Notes: a model not told the origin generated them from the sequence alone. A DNA stretch of 64,000 bases from Neoceratodus forsteri (GCA_016271365.2 CM028132.1:586031001-586095000); one strand, 5' to 3'; shown: positions 34,499-45,468, counted from the first letter of the stretch. Numbers and translations are program-made.

Positions 34499-34680
34499 TA
34501 TTGGCAAAAGTTAAGGATCTACAAGAGATTAAATGGGAACATGCAGATCTTAGAGTGTCACAGGACCTCACGATTGCCACACGCCAGAAGCGAGCCGAGT
34601 ATCACCCTTGTATCACCAAGCTAATTGCTGCTAGTATTAAATTTCGGATGCAATACCCAGCTAGGCTCCCCATAATGTAG

Positions 34681-36061
34681 CAAGGTTCCTGGAGATCCTT
34701 TGAAAACACTGATCAGGCTTCCCGAGATTTAGCAAGCTGGTTTCCAGATTTGTTCAACCAATGCTGAGACCCTACATTCAACTGGAAGGGAAATTGGTCC
34801 TCAAAGTGGAATCGAAGTGATTTTTAAATGGGCTCCCTGTATTGATAGTAAGATTATTAAGCGCAGAAGTAAAGACACAGCCCACCCTGCTTGCGGTGGT
34901 GTTTTTCCCTTGAGTCTACTTCTAGAGTTATTCGTGCTGTTCAATTCATGCTTGCGGTTCCCTCTGTGGAAGTGAACATGGTCAGTACATTTTATTTTGT
35001 TTTTGTCTCCCACCTTTGCGATCCTGGGGGAAATGTATGGTTGTCTGAGGCTTGCTTGTCCCAAGGTATCTCCTCACTTTTCAAGAGATGCCCAACCTCC
35101 TGAAACACAGTATGCACTTTCGTGAACGTACGAATTGTTGTGCTGCTCGAAGGTGCGCCCACTCGCAAAACCTGTCAGTACTGTGCAAATCGTTTTGTCT
35201 ACTTTCACAGTGTGGGACAATAAGCAACCAATCAACTACATTTTCTTTTATCTAGCCCCTAATAAGAACAATTCATTTTGGTCTTTACTTGAAACGTAGG
35301 GATTTTTCCTTTTTTTATTAAAGTTATGTAAATTGGGCAGGATGTGACCTGACTCATTTCCAAGCATTTGGTTTTTGGCTGTGTCTATATGTGGACTAAA
35401 TAAATGTTAGAGACTCTGTTTACTACACTAAATTATTGTTATCAGGGGGTTACTGATATCAGCTTAAACAGATTTAAATGTTTTTCTATTTTTGTTACCC
35501 TGGTACATTAGTAAAGTTCTAGTATAAGGCATGGATTGTTACTGCATATAACTTTATTGAGGGGCCAATTTCTACATATCAGCTGTTTGTATATCAAAAT
35601 TTGGAATTTAATTGTGTTTTAGGTAGGTAATAACTACTTAGATGGTACTCTTTAGTTCAGTGTTGTTACGTAGGAACTGCATAGAGTCACTATATTTGTT
35701 CTTTGAATGTTGTTAAATGTTTCTTAATGGGGAAGTCTGGGGGGGGGGAGCGGGGGGAGGAGTTAGAATGTATAGGTTTGGAAACTGTCATGAACCAGAC
35801 ATTGGGTTTTGATCTCCTCATTTCAGTTTCCTGATGTGGGTTCTTATTTATATTAATAATTAGAGAGGGGAGATCAGGGAATTACTACCACAGAATTGGA
35901 AGTCAGGGTTTAAATAAATGGGGTTGGGGTGGGGGGAGGTAGAATAATAACTCAAGGGAAGTCTGCCACTGGAACAGAAGTAGATTTCATCAACTTAGAT
36001 AACCTGATCTGGCTTTTTTCTGGTAAAACATATTTCACCCTTCCCGGTTTAAAATTCACTT
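34681..36061 (+). other. L1 spacer between ORF1 and ORF2
   Basis: This stretch lies between the ORF1 stop and the ORF2 start. It is non-coding with a G-run near 35740 and again near 35930. It is about 1.4 kb, longer than a typical L1 spacer, so it could contain another unrecognised insertion. Confidence 0.5.
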
Positions 36062-39000
36062 ATGGCAGGTATTAATTACTGTTCCTGGAATATAAAAGGA
36101 GCACAGACCCCGGCTAAAAGAACCAAAATTCTACTTCACCTTAAAAACCTGCAAATAGACATAGCCTTCCTACAAGAGACACACCTGTTACCTAATCAAA
36201 TAATTTACTTAAGGAGAAACTGGGTGGGTCAGGTATTTGGCTTGGGCATTGACTCCCATAAAAGAGGGACCTCTATCCTCATATCCCGGAGAGTCCCATT
36301 TCCATTAATTCAACTAATGGAAGACCCAGGTGGCAGATACATGATTATCAGGGCCCTTCTGGGTCATTCAGAATTAATATTAGGATCCATTTATGGACTG
36401 AACAGCAATGACCCAGAATTTTTTGCCAGTCTTATGACCACCCTTGCCCCTGGACTACACTCCCAATAATTTTGGGGAGAGATTGGAATCTGGTCCTGTC
36501 TAACCAACTAGATAGATCTGGTCAGATAAGGCAAAAATCAACATCAAGACAAAAAGCATTATGTGAGCTAATGTACTCCATCCATCTCACAGACCCTTGA
36601 AGGCTTTTGCATCCAGACAGTAAGGAATTTTCATTTCATTCCCTTCCTCATCATTCCTTTTCCTGTCTAGATTATTTTCTTATCTCAATAGATCAATTGC
36701 CGGGTGTATCCCTGGCTTATTATTCCTCCAAGGTAATTTCTGGCCATCATATTGCCCAGCTCCTTCTCAACGTTTCTCCTAATGTACATAGAGACAAATT
36801 CTGGAAATTAAACAACCAACTTCTGAAACTGGATGAACAAATACAACTCCTACAAACTTTCATATCTAATTTTATGGACCTTAATGCTCCAACAATGCCC
36901 AAAAAAGATTTTCTGTGGGGATCTCTGAAATGTGCACTGAGGGGCAAATTCATTCACCTGGTGACTAAATGCAAAAAGCAGAGAGCTGCAGCCCTCTCCA
37001 CAATCTTAACCCAGATAGAAGAACAAGAACATCACCTTTTACCCTTTGCCCCAATAGATGAACGGGCAAAAGTTGAATCTCTCCGTGCACAATATATCAA
37101 ACATTAGCTGAGAAGGCCAAATTTCTTATGCTCCACTCTAAAATATCTTACTTTGACCAAGGGGAAAGGGCTGGGAGGCCTATGACCCTCCGTCTTTGTA
37201 CTCAAATGGCAGATAAGATAATCACCTCTATATACTCGACTTTGTGGGGAATTACTTACCTCCCCCCAGATATTGTGAATGCATTCCAAGAATATTACCA
37301 GCATCTATATTCAACCTCAGGTCATTCCTCCTTGCCCCAACAATTGGACATTTTTCTCCAAGATATTGACCTCCCAGTGTTATCAGACTCTCAGATCAAA
37401 ATCCTGAAAGCCCCCATTACCTTATCAGAAGTCTGTGAAGCCATAGACTCCCTGCCATGGGACAAAATGCCTGGCCCAGATGGATTCACTACTAATTTCT
37501 ATCAAACATTTAAAAAGATGATTGCTCCTATTCTCCTTGAGACTTTTCAATACTTTTTAACAAAGGTATTTCTGACACCTCCCTGACCCAGACCTTCATA
37601 ATTCATCTTCCTAAACGTGATAAAAAAAACCTCTTTATTCCCAACTATAGACCAATCTCTCTAATTAATGTGGATCTTAAGATCCTAGCCAAAATACTCT
37701 CATCTAGACTAGGTCAGGTCTGAGAATCTCTTATTTGTACCGAACAGCTAGTGTTGTTAAAGGGAGACTGTCATCCGATCATCTCAGAAAAGTAGCCTAT
37801 CTTTCTTCTTTGTCCAGGGAGCTCACTTCTTCTGCTACCCTCATCCACCTGGATGCAGAAAAAGCCTTTTATAGGGTCTCTTGGGACTATCTTTTTCTGT
37901 TACTAGCCTGATACCATATCCCTCAAGAACTTATACAATGAGTTAAAATTTTATATACATCACCGAAAGCTCAAATTTATTGTAACGGCGTCCTCTCTAC
38001 ACCCTTTATTTTGTCCCAGGGTACCCGACAAGGTTGTCCTCTCTCTCCCTTCCTTTTCAACTTGCATTTGGAACCACTTATTAGGAAAATTAATAATTTG
38101 GTATTGGTATCTGGGATACATATTGGCCATACGGATTACAAATTATTGTCCTATACAGACGACTTACTCCTGCATATTACCAGTCTTACCCAATCCCTCC
38201 CGGCAATCTTTCAAATTATATTGCAGTTTGAGGCAATTTAAAATTATGAATTAAATATGGGAAAAACTGAGGTTTTTCCCCTTAATAAATTCACAATGAG
38301 AAGTGATATCGAACAGTTGGGTTTACGTTGGAATACTAAAAATTTTAAATACCTTGGAGTCCTCCTGCACCCCACTCCCCACATAATGAAAAAACTTAAC
38401 CTAGATGTCCTAAACAAGACCTTAGCAGATGACTTTAAGTGATGGTCAAAATTGCCTATCTCTTTATGGGGATGTATGAGCATAATAAAAATGAATGTAC
38501 TACCTCAGATATTATATCCTCTACAAATGTTTAACGGGGTTCTCCCATTTTCATGGTTTTCACAGATACATAGAATTATTAGTTCCTTCTTATGGCAGGG
38601 GAAAAAAGTTAGACTAAACTATCTCAAACTTAAACATCAGAAAACAGGGAGACCTTCAAGCCCCAACTTTTATATATATTACTTAGCTATTCATCTGGCA
38701 AGAATCAGATTCTGGTTACATTCCTCAGAAGCTATCCAAAAAGCCACACACTGTCCATCCTTGGTCAGAATCAAGCAGGATCTATGTTTGGAAAATGGTA
38801 TTGATCCTAAGACCCTTCCTTTTATTACCAGAAAGAATCTCCCTTAAGCCTTATGGGACACACCACTGTATGCCTTACTTCACACTCAGTATCAGTTAAA
38901 TAACTTCCTTAGTATAGATGCTTAGAGAGACATTGCCCAACCCCAGTTCTCTAATCCTAATTTCTTAATCTCAGGTAATAAAATCAAATGTCACCATTTT

Positions 39001-39849
39001 TGGCCAAATATGGGGGTGAATAGTGTAGATCAGTTGGTCTGAGATCAAAAACTGCTATCCTTCAAGGAAGCCAGATCCATTTTTAAATGGCCTGTAAATC
39101 AAGTGTTCAAGTATTTTCAAATATCCCTCCTTTTGTTGTCTCATTTTGGTCTGGGGGAATGGAATAGTCCCCTAATGTCCACTCTACTTCCCTATATAGA
39201 ATCCACCCTTATATCTCATATTATATCCTATTCATATAAATGTCTCCTCAAAAAAATTGCTATCCTAGAAGGTCAAAGGATTTATGGTTGGGATAATATG
39301 TTACCACCGAACCCCACGCCCAGGAATTGGCCCAACATCTGGAAACACTTATATAAGTACATTAAATGGGATAGGTACAGATTCATGCAATATTACATTA
39401 ATCATAATGTATATTACACACCATCTAAACTCCATCTAATGGGGGTATTACCCACCAGCCAATGTCCAAAGTGTCAACAAGCACCTGCTGACTTATTCCA
39501 TATGTTATAGACCTGTGACAAAATTAAACCCTTCTGGGTGGAAATCCAAGATCGTCTTAACCCTCTACTTATGTTCGTTGACAAGTTTGGCCCTGAAATT
39601 TGTATTTTGGGGGATTATATGCAAGTTCAAGGGTCTCAGCAGAGAGCTCATTTGGCTTTGATTACAACTTGTGCTAAAAAAGTAATATTAAGGCATTGGC
39701 TGGAATTGTTTACCCCCTTATACATGGAATGGTTCAAGGAAATTATGTTTGCTTTACAAGCAGAGTACATAATTGCAGGACTCATGAATAGAATGGGAGT
39801 ATATAAACATAGATGGGAAAAATTACATACTCTTATATTGATACAATAG
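36062..39849 (+). pseudogene. L1-type ORF2 (endonuclease-reverse transcriptase)
   Basis: The endonuclease is at 36062-36469: YCSWNIKGAQTPAKR (N-box), IAFLQETHL (catalytic Glu), GTSILISR and LGSIYGLN. A frame break follows, then the DYFLIS end block near 36670. RT entry is DKMPGPDGFTTNFYQTFK near 37470, then FPNYRPISLINVDLKI near 37640, with a stop-rich stretch to 38010. Then GTRQGCPLSPFLFNLHLEPL leads to the active site YTDD at 38152-38163. FKYLGVLLHP and ISLWGCMSIIKMNVLPQILY follow. The C-terminal cysteine motif CPKCQQAPADLFHML lies near 39460-39510. The second residue of the active-site box is Thr, but both aspartates are kept. Seven or more stops or frame changes inactivate it. The layout is that of Tx1/L1-clade elements. 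Confidence 0.88.
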
Positions 39850-40184
39850 ACATTATTCATAAGTACCTTTACCAGTAATTTTTATGAAGGTTGGACCTAC
39901 TGGGTTAACCTGTAGCCAGTACTTCATAATTACCTTTTTTGTAAAAGTTCTTAATCAAACCAAGTGGCAGACTGGGTGGGGGGGAGAGGGAGGGCATGGG
40001 GGGGATGCAGACAACTTAATCATATCATTTTGGGGTATGGTAACTAGTCACTGAATGCTAAAAATCATGTAACAGATTATTAACAGTTGCTTTCCTCCTA
40101 GCATTGTTATGTAGTCTGCATGGAGTGTTGTTGTTAAATACTTAAACTGAATAAAGTTTACTAAATGAAAAAAAAAAGAAAGAA

Positions 40185-40196
40185 CATTTGTAATGA
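40185..40196 (+). repeat. L1 target-site duplication, right copy (GAACATTTGTA)
   Basis: It follows the A-run at the L1 3' end and pairs with about 31758-31770. Confidence 0.75.
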
Positions 40197-40905
40197 ATCT
40201 TAAGGCCAGTGTGGCTCTACTGCCCAGGGCCCATGTTCGCATTGCCTATTGAAATGCTGTGCCCCAGTTGGTGCCACATATGGTGCAGAGATTCCCCCAT
40301 AGAAGCAATATATAAGTGCCCTGGCTACCATCTGTTGTGCCTCAGCTGTGCCCTGGTAACCATTTGTGGCTAGAGCCACTGCTCCTTAAGGCCCTGTGAT
40401 AGAGTGTGTCAAGGGTAATTAGGGCTGACTTCGGACTATGGCTGTGGAGAAAGTCTGCATAGTAAATTAATGGGAGAAAGGTTGTTTAGACCAACCTTGG
40501 TTTGGTGTCCTGGGTAAGGAAGTGCTTTATGTGATAGAAGAGACCAAGCCTTTGGTGAAGTTTTTTGGCCATTTCCTCTATATGCATTACAAAGGATAGT
40601 TTTCAATCCAGCCAGAAGCCAAGATATTTAAATGTCTCAACTAGTTCCAGTAATTCTCCCAGGATGGTCTTAATCTGAAAATGTGCATTCAGGGAGTCAG
40701 TGGGAACATCTTTGGTATTAGGGGACAGGTGCATATTTTATGTCTTTTTAGCATTGAGTAGTAGTTTGAGATTTATTAAGTTGTGTTGAAGTAGGTCAGA
40801 ATCATGTTGTAACTTGAGGCGGGCAAGTTGGAAACTAGGCCCTTACCCCTGACCTACAAAACACAGTAACATTCGCAAATAGGAGTACGTTTGCTGTGCT
40901 GACAT

Positions 40906-41005
40906 TGTTGCATTGCATTGCAGTGTTCCTATTTTTCTATTTAATTTGCTTACCATATTAACCCTTTCTTCCCTGTTACACCACTGGTGTTTACTACCTG
41001 ACCCT
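40906..41005. other. Short spacer, probable hAT interior
   Basis: This is the stretch between the truncated L2 and the satellite. It contains the repeat TTGCATTGCATTGCA at about 40910. Confidence 0.3.
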
Positions 41006-41930
41006 ACTATATATGGGGCATGTTAGGCAGTGACACCACCATGGTTAGGCCTGACAATCATTTGAAATGGTACAGAAAACTGCAGATTTGGGTCCTGGTG
41101 GTGGATGTGAACCATGTAACTGCATGTCTGACACCTGATTTATGTCTGAATGTAATGTAACATTTTTTGGGAAACATTTCTGGACTTGTGGGGCATGTTA
41201 AGTTGTGACACCACCACAGTTAGGCCTGAAAAACATTTGAAACGGTGCAGAAAACAGCAGATTTTGGTACTGATGGTGGATGTGAACCATGTAACTGAAT
41301 GTCTGACATCTGATTTCTGTCTGAATGTACAGTAAAATGTCTTGGGAAACATTTCTGGACTTCTGGGCCATGTTAAGCAGTGGCAACACCATGATTAGGT
41401 CTTAAACCATTGGTAAACAGTGGACCAAGCAACATGTTTTGGTCCAAGTGGAAGGTGTGCAACATATAACAGCATGTCTAACGCCTGACTTAGGTCTGAA
41501 TTTACTGTAACATTTTTTGGGAAATATTTCTGGACTTGTGGGGCATGTTAGGCAGTGGCACCACCATGGTTAGGCCTGACAATCATTAGAAACAGTGCAG
41601 AAAACAACAGATTTGGGTCCTGATGGTGGATGTGAACCATGTAACTGCATGTCTGACACCTGATTTCTGTCTGAATGTACTGTAAATTTTTTTGGGAAAC
41701 ATTTCTGGACTTCTGGGCCATGTTAGGGAGTGGCAACACCATGATTAGGCCTTAAACCATTAGTAGACAGTGGGCCAAACAACATGTTTTGGTCCAGGTA
41801 GAAGGCGTGCAAAAAATAACAGCATGTCTGACACCTGATTTCTGTCTTAATTTACTATAACATTTTCTGGGAAACATTTTGAGAATTCTGGCCTTTTGGG
41901 TCACGTTGTCAGTGCCGGCACCAGATGTGT
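41006..41930. repeat. Tandem satellite, about 175-bp unit, five copies plus a partial
   Basis: A recurring landmark (GGGGCATGTTA or GGGCCATGTTA) occurs at 41015, 41190, 41365, 41540 and 41715, exactly 175 bases apart, and a decayed one at 41898. Two unit types are seen. Type A has GGTTAGGCCTGACAATCATT and GATGTGAACCATGTAACTGC. Type B has GATTAGGTCTTAAACCATT and CAACATGTTTTGGTCCAAG. Their order is A, A, B, A, B, so the last part suggests a 350-base higher-order unit. No coding role is visible. Confidence 0.9.
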
Positions 41931-42054
41931 TACATCTTCTTAATGTTGCACACAACAATATGTGATGCAACATCACATAGCATTGTGAAACAGTTTTTTA
42001 ATAAGGCACAATACTTGACATATGTGGATAGGAGAAGGAAACATGTTAAAAGAG

Positions 42055-42714
42055 CAGGTGATGCCTTCAACATAACTTTAACAAAACATAACATTGACCA
42101 ATAATTCAGTTGCATTCCCCATATATGGAGTTTGCAATGGAAAGGCCGGTACCAGTCGAAGGCTATGGGCCATTAGGCCCCTATGCACAGAGTCTGTATT
42201 TTTGTACTTCAGATACCTCATGTGAGTTGCTTCGACTCAAAGTAAGAAGCAATCACCACATCACATATCCATAAAGTGCCCTTTCTTTATTACAGTGTAG
42301 CATGCAAACAATGTAAAAAATGCTCCCATGTAACGAAGATAAAAAAACATCTGCTCCCTCAAGGCACCATACTTCATGATACATATAACAAAGGATGGTG
42401 CCTTGGGAGAGTGGGCATTTTTAATTTGGTTATATGGAAGCACTTTTTACATTGTTTACTTCTCACAATAGAGAATCGAGTAAAGAACGAGCACCTTATG
42501 GATATGTGCTGTGATGAGTACATCTAACTTTGAGTTAAACCAACTCACACAAGGTATTTGAATTCCCAAAAAATACACACTAGTCTGTGCACAAGGCCCA
42601 GATGGCCAACAGCCTTTGGCAGGAAGTGGCATTTCATTTGCAAACTCAATATATAGGGAATGCAACTGCATTACTCATTATTATGTTGTTAAAAGGAATC
42701 TTGTAGGTGTAACC
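42055..42714. repeat. Large imperfect palindrome, arms about 300 bases
   Basis: The two arms are inverted copies centred near 42384. Paired landmarks are GTTGCATTCCCC at 42110 with GGGAATGCAAC at 42656, CATATCCATAAAGTGCC at 42264 with the complement of GGCACC-type wording near 42490-42510, and AAGGCACC at 42361 with GGTGCCTT at 42398. AACAATGTAAAAAATGCT-type wording occurs in both. The arms differ by scattered changes and small indels. No transposon ends were found around it. It may be a foldback element or a hAT interior palindrome. Confidence 0.8.
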
Positions 42715-42956
42715 AGCTCTAAGAAATAGCACACACCACAAATAATAAGGGAATAAGGCATTTATTAGGGGAGGCATACACGGACATGGTACAGAATAAG
42801 CATAACAAATGACAGGTGGGATCAGGAGGACAAGGGTAATACAACAATGAGCAGGGAGAACTAATAGAGGGAGAACAAGAAAAGGGACTGAATTCTATAA
42901 GGAGCATAAGACAATAACAAACACAACAACAATGGTCAATAAAATGATTTTATGTA
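42715..42956. other. Purine-rich spacer; no gene seen
   Basis: This is AG-rich sequence between the palindrome and a CR1 fragment. It is presumed to be hAT interior. Confidence 0.3.
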
Positions 42957-43935
42957 CAAAATTTAACATCTTCATCAGTGACATTGCGCAGGACCAAGAA
43001 GGCAGATCTTCCCTGTTTGCTGATGACACAAAGCTCTGTAACAGAGTAGACACACCAGAGGGTGTAGACAGAATGAGAAGGGACCTGCAGAAACTTGAAG
43101 AATGGTCAGGGGGTTGGCAGTTGAAATTCAATGCAAAGAAGTGCAAGATAATGCATATGGGGCACAAAAACCCTGGCACAATATAAATCAGTTGGGGGGG
43201 TGAGGATATAGCATGCACCAAGCAGGAAAGGGATCTTGGAGTTATCATATCTGATGACCTCAAGGTAGGGAAACAGTGTGACAAGGCAGCAGGTAAAGCA
43301 AATAGGATGCTGGGGTGCATAAGCAGGGGCATCACCAGCAGGAAAAGGGAGGTCATAATCCCACTATACAAGGCACTAGTGAGGTCCCACCTGGAGTACA
43401 GTGTACAGTTCTGGAGACCTTACCTACATAAGGACAAAGACAGGGTAGAGAAGGTTCAGAGGAGGGCAACAAAGATGGTACATGGATTGCATCACAAGTA
43501 CTATGAGGACAGGTTGAAGGAATTGAATATGTACTCCCTGGAGGAGAGGAAGGAGAGAGAGATAGTAGAGACATATAAGTATCTTACAGGGAGGAACAGG
43601 GTGCAGGAATACACTATTTTAAGTGAAAAGATGTTCCAGGACTAGAGGGCATGGGATGAAGTTGGAGGGAGGATGATTCAGAGGAAACGTGAGGAAGAAT
43701 TTCTTCACAGAACGGGTGGTGGACAAGTGGAACACCCTGCCAGAGGAAGTGGTGGAGGCTGAAACAATCATGGGATTTAAGAATGCATGGGATAGACATA
43801 AAGGAATTGTGGAGGTCAGGGGTAAGGGGCAACAGACTTCTAGGAAAACATAAAGTGAACTTACAAGCTCAAATGGGCAGACTGGGTGGGTTGTAGGCCC
43901 TTATCTGCTGGCACTGTCTATATATCTATGTATAA
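42957..43935 (+). mobile_element. CR1 LINE 3' fragment with ORF2 RT active site and C-terminus
   Basis: The copy is truncated just before the active site. It has FNIFISDIAQ, FADDTK at 43016-43033, FNAKKCKIMHMGHKNPG, and then 43307-43645 with MLGCISRGITSRKREVIIPLYKALVRSHLEYSVQFWRP (in pieces), RRATKMVHGLHHK and LKELNMYSLEERKE. Beyond that, in another frame, comes NFFTERVVDKWNTLPEEVVE wording near 43700-43760. The 3' end has GGCAGACTGGGTGGG and then TATATATCTATGTAT at about 43920-43935. Several frame changes are present. Confidence 0.88.
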
Positions 43936-43949
43936 AATAAAGAAATAAG

Positions 43950-45106
43950 AGGACTTAAGGAATGGATGTAGATTAAAGAGGACAGAATAGCTTTTTTTTG
44001 GTTTTAATTTTTTTATGGGGGGACATACAAACAACAGAATGGAAGATAGAAAAATGAAAACAAAAAAAGACAAATTAATTTGTGCTGCCACATTAAGTGC
44101 CAGTGGGGCTGCCACAGAGTTCAGACAGGATGCCATGATTTTGTCAACATCGTACTGCAGTTTTGAAATTTCCCCCTGGACATCACTAAATTCCTGTCTG
44201 AAATCATTTAACTCCTGTTGGAGATGCTGGACTTCAGACAGGACAGCTGATAAATCCACGTGTCACTGGCACTGCTGGCAGGTCGGGGGCTACCTATGCT
44301 GCTGGCTTTGGATGGGGGGGGCCCTGGAGGGGTCTGGATGTTACTGACTGCTGCTGTTTTCTGGTACAGCAAGCATGGCGAGGACTTTTAACTGGTCCAG
44401 CCATGCCTCCCTCATGCTCACCCCTTCAGTGCTTACACCCGCACTGTTCCCCACAGCTGCACTTGATGATGCATCTAGCTCCTGCAATTTGAGATCCCAT
44501 TGCAACGGGTGGTGGTTGATCATGTGGCTACACTGGCCAGTTGTCCTGAAGTGGGATCCACACTTTTCTCGATGCACTTCTTGCCCGCATAGATTGCAGA
44601 TGACCACTGGGTCACCAACCGATATTAAGTAGAAAAAATCCCAGATAGGAGAACTTCAGGGATGACAGGGCCATGGGGGGGTCAGCAGATAATGTCTCAG
44701 GCACTAACTCCTCCAGCTGCTCAGAAGAGGGCATGGTCTCCTGCTGCCTGGGTGGAGGAACAGTATCCTCCTGGTGCTGGGAAGGGGGCATTGTCTCCAA
44801 CTGCTGCTGCTGTGGTGGAGGGACCATTGTCTCCTTCTGCTGCTGGAGAGGGGGCATAGTTTGCTGCTGGGTGCTGGTGCTGGAGCCAAAAGCCTCCTGC
44901 TGTGGCATTTCATTTGTCATGGTTAGCTGAAACACGCATAGAGGTGTCCCACTGTCTTCGCCCTTCTCCATTATGGCCACAATCCACAAACACCACCAAT
45001 TCAAACAAAAAAAAAAGAAACAGAGATAGAGACTCAGAGAGAGATGGGGTGGGGGAGAATCACACACACAATCACACAGAAACACACACACACACACAAT
45101 CACCAA
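43950..45106 (-). pseudogene. Transposon-encoded BED-finger and coiled-coil protein, broken
   Basis: The first part starts at MEKGEDSGTPLCVFQLTMT (the Met near 44974 fits better than the upstream one, which lies in microsatellite-like sequence). It holds a proline/glutamine repeat, about five units of the type QQQ-ETMPP. The next, 44607-44341, has a BED-like zinc finger CNLCGQEVHREKCG then CSHMINHHP, and a serine/alanine linker with WLDQLKVLAML. The last, 44259 downward, is a coiled coil LSEVQHLQQELNDFRQEFSDVQGEISKLQYDV. Frame breaks near 44612 and 44340 separate them. The gene sits just inside the right end of the hAT (45460), in transposase position. The coiled coil also recalls Harbinger accessory proteins. 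No catalytic domain is seen. Confidence 0.55.
45045..45105. repeat. CA-rich microsatellite
   Basis: Runs of ACACACAC and CACACACACACA occur at about 45060-45098 within the leader of the broken BED-finger gene. Confidence 0.85.
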
Positions 45107-45460
45107 GTACTAAAATACGAACTATGAAAAAGATAAACTAGAAAAAGTTTGAAAAAAATAGCACAAATTAAGCAATTTAGGTGTAAAAGTGTACTCTGCA
45201 GTCACAGGGAGTATAAATACTGCCTGCTTTCTCAAGATACATAGCACAGGAAATGAACCACTCACTTCCTGCCCAACTATATGTGGCCAGCAGGCGAAAA
45301 CCCAGTTTGCCTAATTTTCACCTCAGATGTGGTGAGATGGTGGTAAAAATTAACAAATGAAATTTCGTTAAAGGCCATAATTATGCAAAATGTTTTGCTG
45401 GGTGAAATTGGCAATTTTGCTATAATTTCACCAGAGAAATAAAATGTTGATACATCTCTA

Positions 45461-45468
45461 ATGCTAAT
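45461..45468 (+). repeat. Target-site duplication, right copy (ATGCTAAT)
   Basis: This is an exact 8-bp match to 23195-23202, directly outside the plus-strand end ACATCTCTA. Confidence 0.82.

Larger units (their letters stand above)
31958..34680 (+). pseudogene. L1-type ORF1, split by Tigger
   Basis: The N-terminal part, 31958 to 32539, has a basic start (PDKQSKRPKTQYTVSGK) and a coiled coil from about residue 50 to 120 (ADISARTSSLEKWQSRMEPD, LQQKVNKLELKLEDLEGRNRR). The RRM block DIFGLPEEAEGHSPVMF then runs to RPFILHLLSYLDRQHV. The Tigger element interrupts at 32540. The C-terminal block resumes at 34501 and ends 34680 with LAKVKDLQEIKWEHADLRV, LTIATRQKRAEYHPCITKL and FRMQYPARLPI. The two halves stay in the same frame when one copy of the TA duplication is counted, so ORF1 was open when the Tigger landed. 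The protein would bind L1 RNA as a trimer. Confidence 0.85.
31771..40184 (+). mobile_element. L1/Tx1-type LINE, apparently full length, with Tigger insertion
   Basis: The element has a 5' region, ORF1, ORF2 and a 3' end with AATAAA and an A-run (about 40150-40184). Flanking direct repeats GAACATTTGTA occur at about 31758-31770 and 40185-40196, which is the long duplication expected of L1 target-primed integration. Outside them the minus-strand L2 reads on in both directions. A Tigger transposon sits in ORF1 (32540-34498). Without it the element is about 6.4 kb, a normal L1 length. Confidence 0.88.
30792..40905 (-). mobile_element. L2 LINE, 5' truncated, split by an L1 insertion
   Basis: On the minus strand the 3' tail is TCAAT repeats at about 30792-30811, followed by the L2 end wording (AAAGTTTATTTTACCAGGATAACTCATTTG, cited as position 30811-30840). 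The C-terminal block at 31626-31399 has SLSYALLTLWNTIQKPLKLN and LCTFKSLTGS. The L2 reading breaks at 31770 and resumes beyond 40196 with YHIKHFL, MHIEEMAKKL and FKYLGFWLD, then a degraded active site (LLFANV for the FADD box) near 40870. The gap is filled by an L1 with matching 11-bp flanks. The 5' truncation is near 40905. Confidence 0.85.
23203..45460 (-). mobile_element. hAT-like DNA transposon about 22 kb end to end, filled with nested insertions
   Basis: The left end begins TAGAGATGTGCG at 23203 and the right end, read on the opposite strand from 45460, begins TAGAGATGTATC. Both are bounded by an exact 8-bp repeat ATGCTAAT (23195-23202 and 45461-45468). The arms stay similar further in (AATTTCACCTAGCAAAATATTTCGCATAA versus AATTTCACCCAGCAAAACATTTTGCATAA, given here only as an aligned pair of about 30 bases with few changes). 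Subtracting the LINE, L1 and Tigger insertions leaves about 4 kb. The strand is given by the reading region at 43950-45106, whose start is near the right end. No DDE transposase core was recognised, so it may be non-autonomous or decayed. Confidence 0.8.

Noticed and set aside
41006..41930. CRISPR-like regular array
   Set aside because: Whole units are repeated with no short-repeat and unique-spacer pattern. It is a satellite, and the setting is a eukaryotic genome.
44612..45106. Upstream Met at 45106 as the start of the BED-finger gene, with an apparent hydrophobic signal-like leader
   Set aside because: The leader is read from a CA/CT-rich microsatellite stretch. The later Met near 44974 fits a transposon protein better.
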